Assembly: GCF_947507565.1 (NCBI RefSeq)
Contig: NC_089183.1
Location: forward strand, 2,852,001 to 2,916,000
DNA from: Oscarella lobularis
Taxonomy: Eukaryota > Porifera > Homoscleromorpha > Homosclerophorida > Oscarellidae
DNA length: 64,000 nt
Reading direction: 5' to 3'
Shown: in pieces, positions 35,949 through 47,047 of the stretch
How positions within the stretch are numbered: the stretch's first letter is position 1
Layout: every line of letters starts with the position of its first letter
Program-made: the position numbers and the translations under genes
The notes under the pieces: model-generated
Database searches by the model: none
Told to the model about the DNA's origin: nothing
Seen by the model: only the letters and a program-made list of their open reading frames with translations

Positions 35949-36232
35949 CCTCGGTCGACACGGTCCTCAATTTTTTGGTGCAAACTATCGTTATACAGTA
36001 GAGGGTATTTACTGCTCGAAGTGCTGCTTTGACACCTAGTGAGGCTTTTCTTTTCCTTTGGCCTACGTTTCAACGATGTCTCGTCGTACTCACATCCATC
36101 CAATTCTCATATAAAACAAGGAACAGTTGAAGAAGGTAGTAGGCACAATATCTAATGGAATTCAGCTACGCAACGTAACGTAATAGACCAAGCACGCACA
36201 CACACGCTATAAAGTCACAACCGTGTTCCAGT

Positions 36233-37178
36233 CTAAGCAGCATATATGGGATTCTTGGAATGGTAGTTGTAGTCCGGCTTGTTTTCCATATATGTCTTTC
36301 GAACGTGATGATGATCATCGGGCGGATGAATCAGCTCCTTGATCCCATCCGTATTCTTCATCGTCTTGATATAGCTGATCAGATTGGGGAAACGATCGGC
36401 GGGTAGAGGAGTCTTCGCCGTGGCGTCGATGCGCTCCAAAAACGGCCAAACGTGAATGTCGACGGCGTCGAGTTGTTTGCCACCGAAGTAGGGCCCCCCA
36501 ATTAGTTTGAGCGGACCTTCGGCAAATTTATCGAGGGCAGTGAGCAAATTGCTCAAATTTTCCTCTGAGGGCTCTCTCACATTCTTGTACATAAGAGGAA
36601 CAACCTATAGATATACATATTATAAAGGTATTGTTCTCGTTGCTGATTGGGTCTTGGATTTTGCGAGCATGCGCTACTGTGAGCCAATCAGGAGAGACGT
36701 CCCCACGCACCTTGTTGGAAAAGTTGATTATCACGATGCGTCCTTTCGCGCGTTCGAACGGATCCGCCGGATAGAGCTTCACGCCGTCGGGAAACACCGC
36801 GTCGATGTATTCTAAGAAAAAAAACAACGGGCGAGCCTCCATCTCGAAAGGGGGCCCCCTTTCTTGCAGAACTCACCGACAGTCACGTCCGATTCGTACA
36901 TGACCTTCCCGTCGTGCAGGAGAACGGGAACCTGACCGTTCGGATTAGCATCGGTAAGAAACTTGGGCTTCTCCTTGAGATTGCAATTGATGACGTCGAA
37001 GGGGACTCCCTTCACGGAGAGAGCCAAACGCGTCCTCTAGAAAATCGCTTATAGTCGAGCGAGAGCCGGTTTAGAAGTAGTCTACCTGAGCGTAGGGACA
37101 ATACTCCATACTGTACACTCGTACGTGAACCCCATCGGGGATAGGCGGCGGATTTCCGTGCAGTTCTTCGGTAGACAT
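36233..37178 (-). CDS. Omega-class glutathione transferase B
   Basis: Four exons on the minus strand: 37178-37086, 37036-36877, 36811-36711 and 36604-36233, 241 aa. Exon sizes for exons 2 and 3 (160 and 101 bp) equal those of copies A and C. The active-site motif is EYCPYAQ (Phe of copy A replaced by Tyr), followed by RTRLALSVKGVPFDVINCNL and NPNGQVPVLLHDGKVMYES. The C-terminal domain has PYFGGKQLDAVDIHVWPFLER. Together with copy C it forms a closer pair; copy A is more diverged. Expected glutathione-dependent thioltransferase. Confidence 0.88.
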
Positions 37179-37255
37179 GAGGATAGAGCCCAAGTTCTCC
37201 GCGTCTGTGAACGTGAAGCGAGATCGCACCTAATATAGAGTGCACGCGGGGGATG

Positions 37256-37276
37256 ATGAGTCACGATTGAGCACGT
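37256..37276. promoter_or_regulatory. TGAGTCACG plus CACGTG upstream of GST B
   Basis: The bZIP-like nonamer at 37256-37264 is followed by a CACGTG E-box at 37271-37276, starting 78 bp upstream of the start codon. GST C has the same pair in almost the same spacing. Confidence 0.45.
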
Positions 37277-37559
37277 GCCACGTTACAGCTCATCGTGATG
37301 AATCATAGGAGGAGCCTTTTTCTAGACGTGTCATCCACTAAAATATTAATTAATTAAATACGGTGCGCACCGGAAACGTGCAGCCGGAAGCGCGGAAACG
37401 CGACTCACCTTCCTTCTCTGAGCCTCCCCAGAACGCTCTGCAGTTAAAACGATCGATTCACAATGAACTAATACACTTTATTCCTCCTGATATAACTGAA
37501 CTCAGCCACGCAAACAGACCAAGCACGCGCAACAGTTTCATTTGCACAATCAAATCACT

Positions 37560-38490
37560 CTAAGCAGCATAAATGGGATGCTTGGAATGGTAGTTGTAGT
37601 CAAGCCTGCCAGATTCGACGTAGTGAAAGTGATCTTCAGGCGAATGAATCAGCTCTTTGATCCCAGCCGTATTCTCCATTGTCTTCATGTGGCCAATCAG
37701 AGCGGGAAAACGATCAGCGGGTAGCGGGTTCTTTGACATGGTTTGAATGCGCTCGAAAAATGGCCAAAACTGAATGTCGGCGGCGTTGACTTCTTTTCCG
37801 CCAAAGTAGGGCCCACCAGTTAGTTTGAGTGGATTTTCAACATACTTTTCGAGCGCAGTGAGCAAGTTGGCCCAATTTTCCTCCGAGGGCTGCATCGCAG
37901 CCTTGCCCATAGCGGGAATAACCTAGGGATAAATTAAGATATAAGATCTTAGATTTTGTAAGCATGCGCAATTGCTATAATTCGTGAGCCAATCAGAGAC
38001 TTCCCCCTCACGCACCTTGTTGGAAAAGTCGATTATCGTCATGCGTACTTTCGCCCGTTCGAAGGGATCCGCCGGATAGAGCTTCACGCCGTCGGGAAAC
38101 GCCGCGTCGACGTATTCTAGAAAAAAACAACGGCTCGATCGAAAAGGGGGGCCCCCCCCGGCCTTTGTTGCAAAACTCACCGACAGTCACTTCCGATTCG
38201 TGCACGACGTTACCGTCGTGCAAGAGAACGGGAACTTGACCGTTCGGATTCGCATCGGTAAGAAACTTGGGCTTTTTCTGGAGATCGCAATTGATGACGT
38301 CGAAGGGGACTCCCTTCACGGAGAGAGCCAATCGCGCTCTCTAGAACACCGCACATAGTCAAGCAAAAAAATCCAATCCCGCTTAGAGAGGATGTACCTG
38401 AGCGTAGGGACAATACTCCATACTGTAAACTCGCACGGGAACCCCATCGGGGATAGGCGGCGGATCTCCGTGCAGTACTTCGGCAGACAT
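37560..38490 (-). CDS. Omega-class glutathione transferase C
   Basis: Four exons on the minus strand: 38490-38398, 38340-38181, 38116-38016 and 37922-37560, 238 aa. Active-site motif EYCPYAQ with catalytic Cys; then RARLALSVKGVPFDVINCDL and NPNGQVPVLLHDGNVVHES. The C-terminal domain reads PYFGGKEVNAADIQFWPFFER and ends KHPIYAA, the ending all three copies share. Exon structure is identical to copies A and B, supporting origin by tandem duplication. Cytosolic redox role inferred from family. Confidence 0.88.
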
Positions 38491-38557
38491 TAGGTTAGAG
38501 GATAGTTACTTAGAGGATAGTACCCAAGCTCTCTGTGTGATCGCACCACGAAAAGAA

Positions 38558-38579
38558 TGAGTCACGCATTGAGCACGTG
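38558..38579. promoter_or_regulatory. TGAGTCACG plus CACGTG upstream of GST C
   Basis: TGAGTCACG at 38558-38566 is followed by CACGTG at 38574-38579, starting 68 bp upstream of the start codon, matching the arrangement at GST B. Confidence 0.45.
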
Positions 38580-38677
38580 ACAGACTACAGCTCATTGTGT
38601 TTAGTGCGTCATTCCACCCGGAGTGCCTTTAATATTTTTTTTGACTTTCAACAATGGGTGCACACAGCTCTAATCGT

Positions 38678-40214
<1,537 letters not shown>

Positions 40215-40396
40215 GGTTTGGTAAAATCACGTGATACGCCTGCGTACATATGGTCCTAATCCGACATTGATTCGGAAAAATTAATTCGCGAAACGAAATG
40301 ACGTTTTTTTATTCAGCTACAGCAGAACAGGGTCGCGGTCGAAGTAAACTAGCATCACATGCAGCAGCAGCATTGTCAAGTTTACGCTTTTCACCT

Positions 40397-40937
40397 TCAT
40401 TTCTTTGTCTCTATTACACCGGCGCCCTTCCACCAGTTACAGTGTCTGTATGCGTAACACCGGCCGGTGTCAACCTTTATTCCTTTGTAATAAATGTAGC
40501 ATCCGTACTCATAGCTGAGACCACACGTTCCTCCCAATTTAGCGCAGCTAAGGAACGGAAACGGAATTGAAACGTCGAATTTGTCTAAGAAATCACTCAG
40601 GTCAATAGTGGGAATGTCAATTAGATCAGGAAGGTCGAGGGACGGTAGCGAAGGCAACGGAATGTCTTTAGGCACTCCAAGGGCGTCCAGTGCCTTACTT
40701 ATCACCCAATCTGCCCAGTCGGTAAAATAGTCAATTGCCTTCAGTATGTCCTTGGCGCTGTACCCGAAAGCAATGTTCGTTTTGAGTGCCTTGACGAATC
40801 CATTCAGCATATCCTTGATGGGATCGAACCCGTCGAGAACGTCGCCTATAGCGGCGTTCAGCGTGTCTAAGAACGACTTAGACGGGTTGACAATGCCTTG
40901 AATTTTCACTTTGGACTGAGCCGGTCGGAACGGGCTC
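40397..40937 (-). CDS. Unrecognised protein with a cysteine-rich C-terminus
   Basis: I do not recognise this gene. The frame is open from an acceptor-like site near 40937 (CTAG before AGCCCGTT) to a stop at 40397, about 179 codons. There is no internal ATG at the expected start, so a short first exon upstream, perhaps with a signal peptide, is likely. The N-terminal half is amphipathic (LDTLNAAIGDVLDGFDPIKD, DYFTDWADWVISKALDAL). A Pro/Leu/Asp-rich hinge (IPLPSLPSLDLPDLIDIP) follows. The C-terminus has about six Cys with aromatic residues (CAKLGGTCGLSYEYGCYIYY, CYAYRHCNWW), as in small secreted modules. It lies upstream of ADK on the same strand. Confidence 0.5.
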
Positions 40938-43064
40938 TAGCTAAAAGTACTCGCCGGTATCATCGTCTTAGCACCGCCGACCAACCATGAAGCCTGAGAA
41001 TTATAAAGAAGTTTGGTATAGGAGCTATTGAATCTAAAATCATTGTTATTGAAAGCGGTATGTCAAGAACGTTCTTTCCGGATAGCGACAAGCATGCCTA
41101 CAGTAGAGAGGTCAGAAAGGTCGAAGTCCGAAGTTCGAGTCCGCGAGTCCGCGAGTTCACGAATGCGTCGTTTTGCATGCCAGCGGAGTTCACGGCGTTT
41201 AATTCATCGCTGCGATTTTGATACGCACATGTTGCAGGTGAAACACGATTCCTTGTTCGGTTTTTGTCTCCAGCGGCGTCGAATTCGCGTAAACGAGCTA
41301 CATGTAACGCGCGCACTATTTGAATCGTAACGCGCGAAATTCTAAGACCTTAAAAACCCACTGTTCCTTGATCTAGGCATTGGATGGGCACACAGGGACA
41401 TCTAGGCGGTGTTTCAAAAGGTGGGGAAACCAAACAGAACAAGCGACACTGCAGCAGGGCGGCTGCATTCGAAAAAGTTTAAAATCGTGATATCATCCCG
41501 CGCGTCTACTTCACTCTACTCCATCAATTACGCGCAATGCTTTTTTTCTGGTTTTACCGCATTACTGCCTACGCCACAGTACATTCGTAGAAGTAGAGAC
41601 ATACGGGACATGCGAAGAAAAAGATAAACAAGCGTTCCTGCCAAGAAAAGCCCAGTCAACAGATACGAATCGTTCTCGCAGCGACATTGACTCACACAAC
41701 GACTCGATCCTAATCGCTCTCGCAAGGCACAGCCACGTTGCTCAAGCGCTCGACGAATTTCTACGCCTCCACGCGCTTCCACTCGATCGACACTGCTCAA
41801 CGAGCCTCTGCGCCGTCGACACAGGCTCACACAGCCATCTGGCAGAGCCCATTTCTATTCGATCGACGCAACGACGTCGTTCGGTGCGCGGTAGACACAG
41901 CCACGTCGTTCAGCGCATTTCTACGCAGCCACATCGCTCGACGTGTGATCCTACACAGTAGCACACAGCCTCATCCACTTATATCTATATTGCGTATTTT
42001 AGGAACGAGAGACGATCGAGAAACGCCGTCTTGAGCGATCGAAAATTCTTGCCGTATTTCCAGCGGACTTCGTTGAAAATTGCGAAGAGACAATCGTCAT
42101 ATTTTCCCCTAAATTTTTTAATTGAAAGTCAAACTGTTCTATTTCTAATCTTCGTTGTAGATTCTTTCACGTGCACTAATGGGACCAATGGACGAGCAGG
42201 TAAGCCCGCTGAAGGTAAAGCTGCTCGTCGTAATTTCTTTTGCATAGGAGTTGGGGGTCCTGAGCAAGACCCCGTCGTCAAAAACTGCTCCAACGGGGTC
42301 CTGAGCAAGACCCCGTCATCAAAAACTGCTCCAACGGGGTCCTGAGCAAGACCCCGTCATCAAAAACTGCTCGCGCTTTGTAAGGGGAGGGACGTTCATT
42401 TTATTTAATAAAATTGAAAAAATTGCACAGAGTGTCCCCTCGCGTTTTCGTGCACGGGCAGTTTCGACGGGGTCTTGCCCAGGACCCCTTCGAGGCAGTT
42501 TTTTTGGCGGGGTCTTGCCCGGGACCCCGCGGGAGCAGTTTTTGAATAAAAGGGGTCGTGCTCAGGACCCCAAATCCCTAAGATGAAGAATTCAGCTTGG
42601 TTAGAGCATAGAATACACGTACCTTTTATCCTGATTTTCAATGAAGACATGGAGAACACGTAGAAGTCAAGATATTCAGCCCATTCTCTTGCATAACCAT
42701 TATACTGTCTATCTAAGGCTCTAGTGTGCTAGAACGAGACAATGCTGTTGGACGCGTGAAATAGATATATACGTATATAAGCAAGTCACTGTACCTGCTT
42801 TTCTTTGGGACTTGAAACGTGAACAGAGCGCCATCTCATGGGAGAGGAAATCATTTCACTGGTCGATCAACCTAATGAGAACTAAAACAGACAAATCAAT
42901 ATATCGTGCTTACGACCATATCAACTGCACCCAAAAGTATATCTACTATCATCAGCTATAGAAACGAGGGCTCGTATACGGGGAGCCTGTCGATAAATTG
43001 CAGCTCACGTGCAAAGGACGCAACGTTCGTTTCACCGTACTCACCGTACTCCTCGTAGCAAAGC
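40938..43064. other. 2.1-kb gene-poor interval with an inverted 41-bp repeat array
   Basis: Short frames exist on both strands, none with a domain. The main structure is the repeat array at 42254-42572, listed separately. The end near 43000 contains AGCTCACGTGC, also found upstream of the second BTB gene (50022), and is probably the BTB 1 promoter. Confidence 0.4.
42254..42572. repeat. 41-bp direct repeats facing inverted copies
   Basis: About three copies of a 41-bp unit (GGGGTCCTGAGCAAGACCCC plus GTCATCAAAAACTGCTCCAAC, starting at 42254, 42295 and 42336) are followed, after about 80 bp, by three diverged copies on the opposite strand (42457-42572). Each unit itself folds by GGGGTC/GACCCC. 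The whole could form a long hairpin. Confidence 0.8.
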
Positions 43065-43890
43065 ATGAGTGATTCTGAATCTGATCCGAATTCCATTTCT
43101 TTCCCCGACTTTGAGAAACCGTGGAAGAACAGCGACGTTACATTGACTGTAGAAGATCGCGTATTTCACGTTCATCAGAGTGTGCTAGGGGTGGCGTCAC
43201 CTTTCTTCGAAGCTCTTTTCTCTGACGCCAAATTCGTCGAAGGCAAGACGAAGACGGCGACATTAAACGACAAAAAGGCTTCTGACGTGCTCGACCTGCT
43301 TCAGGTTTTGTATCCTCCCCACAAGGATCTCACTGGTAAGTGTAAAACAGGTATGTACAGTTGATTGATCTCCCCTATTCATAGAGAACTTGATTGACAA
43401 GATCTTACCTCTGGCTGACGAGTTTCTCATGGAAGGAACAAAAAGAGCGTGCGAGAAACATTTGCTTACCCGCAGCACATTTGATCTCAGGTTGATTGTC
43501 TTGGCTGAGACCTACAAACTGCTTCGCTTGAAGAAATCCGCGGTGAAGTACGTATGGAAACACCTTTCGTTCCCTGAAATTCTAGACAACGAAATCTTTA
43601 AAACGATGGAGGCATCAACTAGAAGCGAGATACTTGAAAAGCGAATTCGAGATTTTTTTGATCGCCTTCCGGATGATGTCGGTAAGCTTCTTTCCGAGTG
43701 CCCAGAGATAAAGTCCCGGTCAAATTCCACAATGGGTGATGATGAACGCCGTGACGTAGCAGTACGACAATTCACCAAAGGTTTGGCTAAACGGTGTAAA
43801 CTAAAAAAATATGGCTGGGAGAGTACTTTTCCTTATTTGGGATATAAATCTCAAAGTACATATGTGCCAATAAAAGTAGATCCCTGGTAG
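43065..43890 (+). CDS. BTB/POZ-domain protein 1
   Basis: Two exons, 43065-43335 and 43385-43890 (258 aa). The BTB domain spans roughly residues 10-115: NSDVTLTVEDRVFHVHQSVL, the conserved ASPFFEALF helix and VLDLLQVLYPP. A helical BACK-like region follows (ILPLADEFLMEGTKRACEKH, LAETYKLLRLKKSAVKYVWK). No Kelch, MATH or zinc finger is attached. BTB domains dimerise and often recruit Cullin-3; whether this one does is inference. Paralogue of the gene at 50087, about 7 kb away. Confidence 0.82.
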
Positions 43891-44617
43891 CACAAGAAAC
43901 TCTCTAAGGCGCAAATTAGCGCAAAAGACAAAACTGTTTTCTTATTGTCGTTTTTTTATCAATATAGACCAAGCGTCTGCGTTTCCCAAAACAATAAATA
44001 ATTAGTAAAAATGCGTCCTTAGGACAATTTACTTTTTGAACTAGATCGGGTATTGAATAATTGATCAGAAGTTGATCAAGCTTTGATGTCTTTCTAATCG
44101 TAAGCAGTGTTGGTATACAGTCTCCAGCGTCTATATATGCCACAACTATTAGGTACAGGAGACTTTCTACAAGTTCCATGCAGCGTGGCGTCGCCTTTCT
44201 GGGGCCTCACCCACGCCATTACAACAAAAAGATGAAATAAACCTACTTTAGGCAGACGTTTAGTTGCTGCGATGGCCTCCAGAGTCCAGTCTAGTCGAAT
44301 CGAACGAGGGGAGTCTCATTTTCACGCCTTTTTCTTTCTCCGCGGCGTCTTCCGCAGTTAGTCGCGGCTATTTGCCATCACTGCACAGCGACTGCATCGC
44401 CTGAACGTTCGCGTGCAAGCAACGGCTCCCAGGCGACGATTCTTTTACGCGACTTTTATAACGCGCTCCTCTGCCTCGTGCCTTTTAGGCCGTTAGCCAA
44501 ATAGACTAGGTTGCCGAAACGTCGCTAAGTCCGCGGATAACAGGGGCCGCCGCTCCCCGAACCATCTATGAACCCTGCCCCGAACCACGTGCCCGAACCA
44601 GGAGTGGACCGAACCTC
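43891..44617. other. Intergenic region with one copy of an upstream dispersed repeat
   Basis: No gene is proposed. Bases 44324-44490 match 49770-49910 upstream of BTB 2. The right end is rich in CCCCGAAC motifs with an inverted GTTCGGGG at about 44630. Confidence 0.5.
44324..44490. repeat. Dispersed upstream repeat, copy 1
   Basis: The stretch shares CGCGGCTATTTGCCATCACT, CGTGCAAGCAACGGCTCCCA and CTCGTGCCTT with 49770-49910 in the same order and spacing. Both copies lie 100-300 bp before a plus-strand start codon, so this may be a duplicated promoter region or a small mobile element. Confidence 0.7.
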
Positions 44618-45496
44618 ATGCCCCGCCTAGTTCGGGGAAAGTCCCATGAGCCAAAATGGGGAAAAGATATCAACGGCGCCCTTCTCCCTCGCGTGTTCAA
44701 TCGTTCTCGTTCTGTCGTGATGGAAGCCCTCAAGCCGTCAGTGGTCTTTATTATGTATGTGCACAACCCTGAGTTGCCCGATACAAGCAAGACCAAAAGG
44801 TTGAAGCAGCGAAAGCGTGTTTGGGATATCGCTTTGCAGCTGAGAGCCCACGGTGTTGATGCAATCATCGATCAGTACTACGAATGCGAACGTTATACTC
44901 CAAATTGGTACACTTGGGGTCAGGAGCAAATCAACAGAGCCGATCACGTCGCTTTGGTGTGCACAAAATCTCTAGATGAAATTGTCCGCAATGAAGATCA
45001 AATGTCAGAGAACAGTCTAGGAAAAGGCATTCGAGCAGAACTTCACATGATTTACAGAATGATTTACGATTCGCCAGAAAAGAACAGGAAGAAATTTTTT
45101 ACTATCACGTTTGACCGATCAACAGAATGGATTCCTACGATTCTCCGCTATAACTGCTGGTTCGATTTACGTAAAAAAGACTCATATACGGGGTCCGACA
45201 TAAAAGACATAGCACACTTTGTCAAAGGAGAAATTCGCTCGCCTTCTCCTGCTTTTCGCAAAAAGGTGCAGCCACTACTTCATTCAGACGACCTGACAAA
45301 AGGGTTCCCTATCCTGCTTTATGAAAAAAGACAAGAAAAGGTAGCAGGCATTTGCATTCCTAGAGATAACTTATTAGTGTTTGATGCTTTAGTTGATAAA
45401 AGCAGAAAAAAAATTGTATTCCGAGGTTCGATGCCGTCTTTGGTTGGCAATAATATGCTGGATAGCGGTAATTTTCGTTATGTAAAGGGACTTTAG
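44618..45496 (+). CDS. SEFIR-domain protein
   Basis: Single open frame of 292 aa from ATG 44618. ATG at 44720 (MEALKPSVVFIMYVHN) is an equally good or better start, because the upstream 34 codons lie in repeat-like sequence. Residues about 40-200 form a SEFIR (STIR) domain: a first strand SVVFIMYVHN, helix VWDIALQLRAHGVDAIIDQY, the W-x-W-x-x-EQI motif in NWYTWGQEQINRADHVALVC, a later helix AELHMIYRMIYD and the strand KKFFTITFD. The SEFIR family mediates homotypic signalling in IL-17 receptors and Act1. There is no TM or signal peptide. The remaining 90 residues are unassigned. Tetraspanin-like exons follow 240 bp downstream. Confidence 0.75.
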   Translation: MPRLVRGKSHEPKWGKDINGALLPRVFNRSRSVVMEALKPSVVFIMYVHNPELPDTSKTKRLKQRKRVWDIALQLRAHGVDAIIDQYYECERYTPNWYTWGQEQINRADHVALVCTKSLDEIVRNEDQMSENSLGKGIRAELHMIYRMIYDSPEKNRKKFFTITFDRSTEWIPTILRYNCWFDLRKKDSYTGSDIKDIAHFVKGEIRSPSPAFRKKVQPLLHSDDLTKGFPILLYEKRQEKVAGICIPRDNLLVFDALVDKSRKKIVFRGSMPSLVGNNMLDSGNFRYVKGL

Positions 45497-45737
45497 TAGT
45501 TGTACAAAAACATATTACATGCAAGTACATGTACACGCTACGCGGCAAGGTGACAACGACAACACTTTTTGAATTTAGTCTCAGCCCCAAAGATATATGT
45601 GGATGAGAACTGCGCAAGCAACACTGCATATTCATAAAAGCATAACGTGCGCAATAACTTTGCGAGCATACAGAAACTAGACACTCTTTATGTAGAAATT
45701 ACCTACTAATTGCTAATTGCTAATATGAGCAATTTAG

Positions 45738-46571
45738 ATTGACATCATGACAATTTGCAAGCCTCTTCTCATTTCACAAAATATCACCTACGCCAATTAT
45801 TTGTGTTCCTTCAAAGTGTACCCCTTCATAACGTGGATCTGTCCTCTTCTTTGGATGCTGCTTTCGTTTTGTTTATTTGTGGGTTACTATTGTTATATAT
45901 TTTGGAGAAAAATTTTCATCAAACACACGTGGTTGCGACGGCTTCTGCATTGGACTAACACTGCGGTACATTATCTTTGTCGTAACTAAACTAAACAAAG
46001 ACTGAAATTTCAGATTATCTTCGCTACCTCAAATGCTGCAGTCGTCACAATCTCTTTTGTCTATATAGCAACTTTGTTTTCGGTAACAGCCTGAGTATAG
46101 AACTGTTGCTACAGTCTTAGTAAAAAGATTCTCTAGCACGAACAAATCCAAGGCATCTGCGCCTTGGAAAACGGAATGTCTCTTTGTGGAAACTTTTCAG
46201 CTCAAAGCACTGCAACTGAATACCAAATATTTGCACTGGAAAACTTGCAGAAAGATGTGAGAAAACAGAATTGTGACGTTTTTGATATAATTTTTCAGAT
46301 GAATTGCTGTGGAATTGATAACCCTTTGGACTGGGAAAATTCTACATTTGGCCTGGGGTTATCAACAACTCCAATTGAGAAACGACTTGCCCTCAATAAA
46401 AATGGAAACTTCTCAACGTTCCCTGTGTCGTGTTGCGTAGGCAACGATGAATTTTGCAAGGTGGATTCTCCAAAGGCAAAGCTTGAGGTAGAAGAAAGTC
46501 TAGCAGATTTTTAGCAATAATCAGTATATTTGAAGGGTTGCAAGAAATTCTTGTGGTCTGACGCAAGCTAA
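45738..46571 (+). pseudogene. Tetraspanin-like exons, TM4 missing
   Basis: Five phase-0 exons parallel the fusion gene at 47-49 kb: 45738-45965 (NITYANYLCSF, then a hydrophobic helix around WICPLLWMLLSFCLFVGYY), 46014-46082 (AAVVTISFVYIATLF), 46137-46256 (start of the large loop), 46299-46487 (tetraspanin signature MNCCGID plus SCCVGNDEFC) and 46536-46571, which ends GCKKFLWSDAS followed by stop. The fusion gene has a further TM helix at that place. No first TM helix exon is evident, and the SEFIR frame upstream ends in a stop. It is either a decayed fusion paralogue or an altered gene whose joining to the SEFIR exon I cannot see. Confidence 0.55.
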
Positions 46572-47047
46572 TGGGTTACGACTTCGCTCTTCTGGTTCTC
46601 TCACTTTCGATGGTAAAGCGTGCTATCAAACGGATGTTCTGTGATGCTTTGTGACACATTCGAATTTAGGTGTTTTGTTTTTCACGTTTTGTTCGTTCCC
46701 TGTGTCGTCGGTGGCAATTGGAATTTCGCGAGATAATGGCAAACAAAAAAATTTAGGTGTGCATTTTCTTTTGTGTAACGTCTTTAGATGGCGCTCTTAT
46801 TTGATTATAAAGCCTTTGCTATTTGTGGAACGGAGAAAAATTCCCCGCCTTTGCTAACGGGATAGTCCCAATTACGTTGACGAATTACAATGAGGAGGGA
46901 AATCCCGGGGAAATTGCATACATTATGCAGCTGCACGTACACACTTACACTCCGATTAGTGACTTATAGCGCAGTGACGGTAGACACTACTTTCGTCACC
47001 GTTCAACGTACGACTCACACCGCCAGAAAACAGAAGCAGACAGAGGC
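46572..47047. other. Spacer before the SEFIR-tetraspanin fusion
   Basis: This AT-rich stretch shows no gene. It should hold the promoter of the fusion gene. Confidence 0.35.

Noticed and set aside
37360-37400. Possible duplicate of the ADK last exon (CCGGAAACGTGCA region)
   Set aside because: Only about 20 bp match and no exon structure surrounds them; chance or a shared short motif is as likely.
41120-41170. tRNA-like GTTCGAGTCC near 41132
   Set aside because: It lies in a simple repeat of GAGTCCGC/GAAGTCC, and no acceptor or anticodon stem can be drawn around it.
41738-42034. Plus-strand frame of about 98 codons
   Set aside because: Composition is low-complexity with no recognisable motif, no paralogue in the window and no supported splice partners.
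44618-45496. TIR domain instead of SEFIR
   Set aside because: The spacing of the first strand, the LRAHGVDAIIDQY helix-strand and the W-x-x-EQI region fit SEFIR better; the two families are related, so a profile search should settle it.
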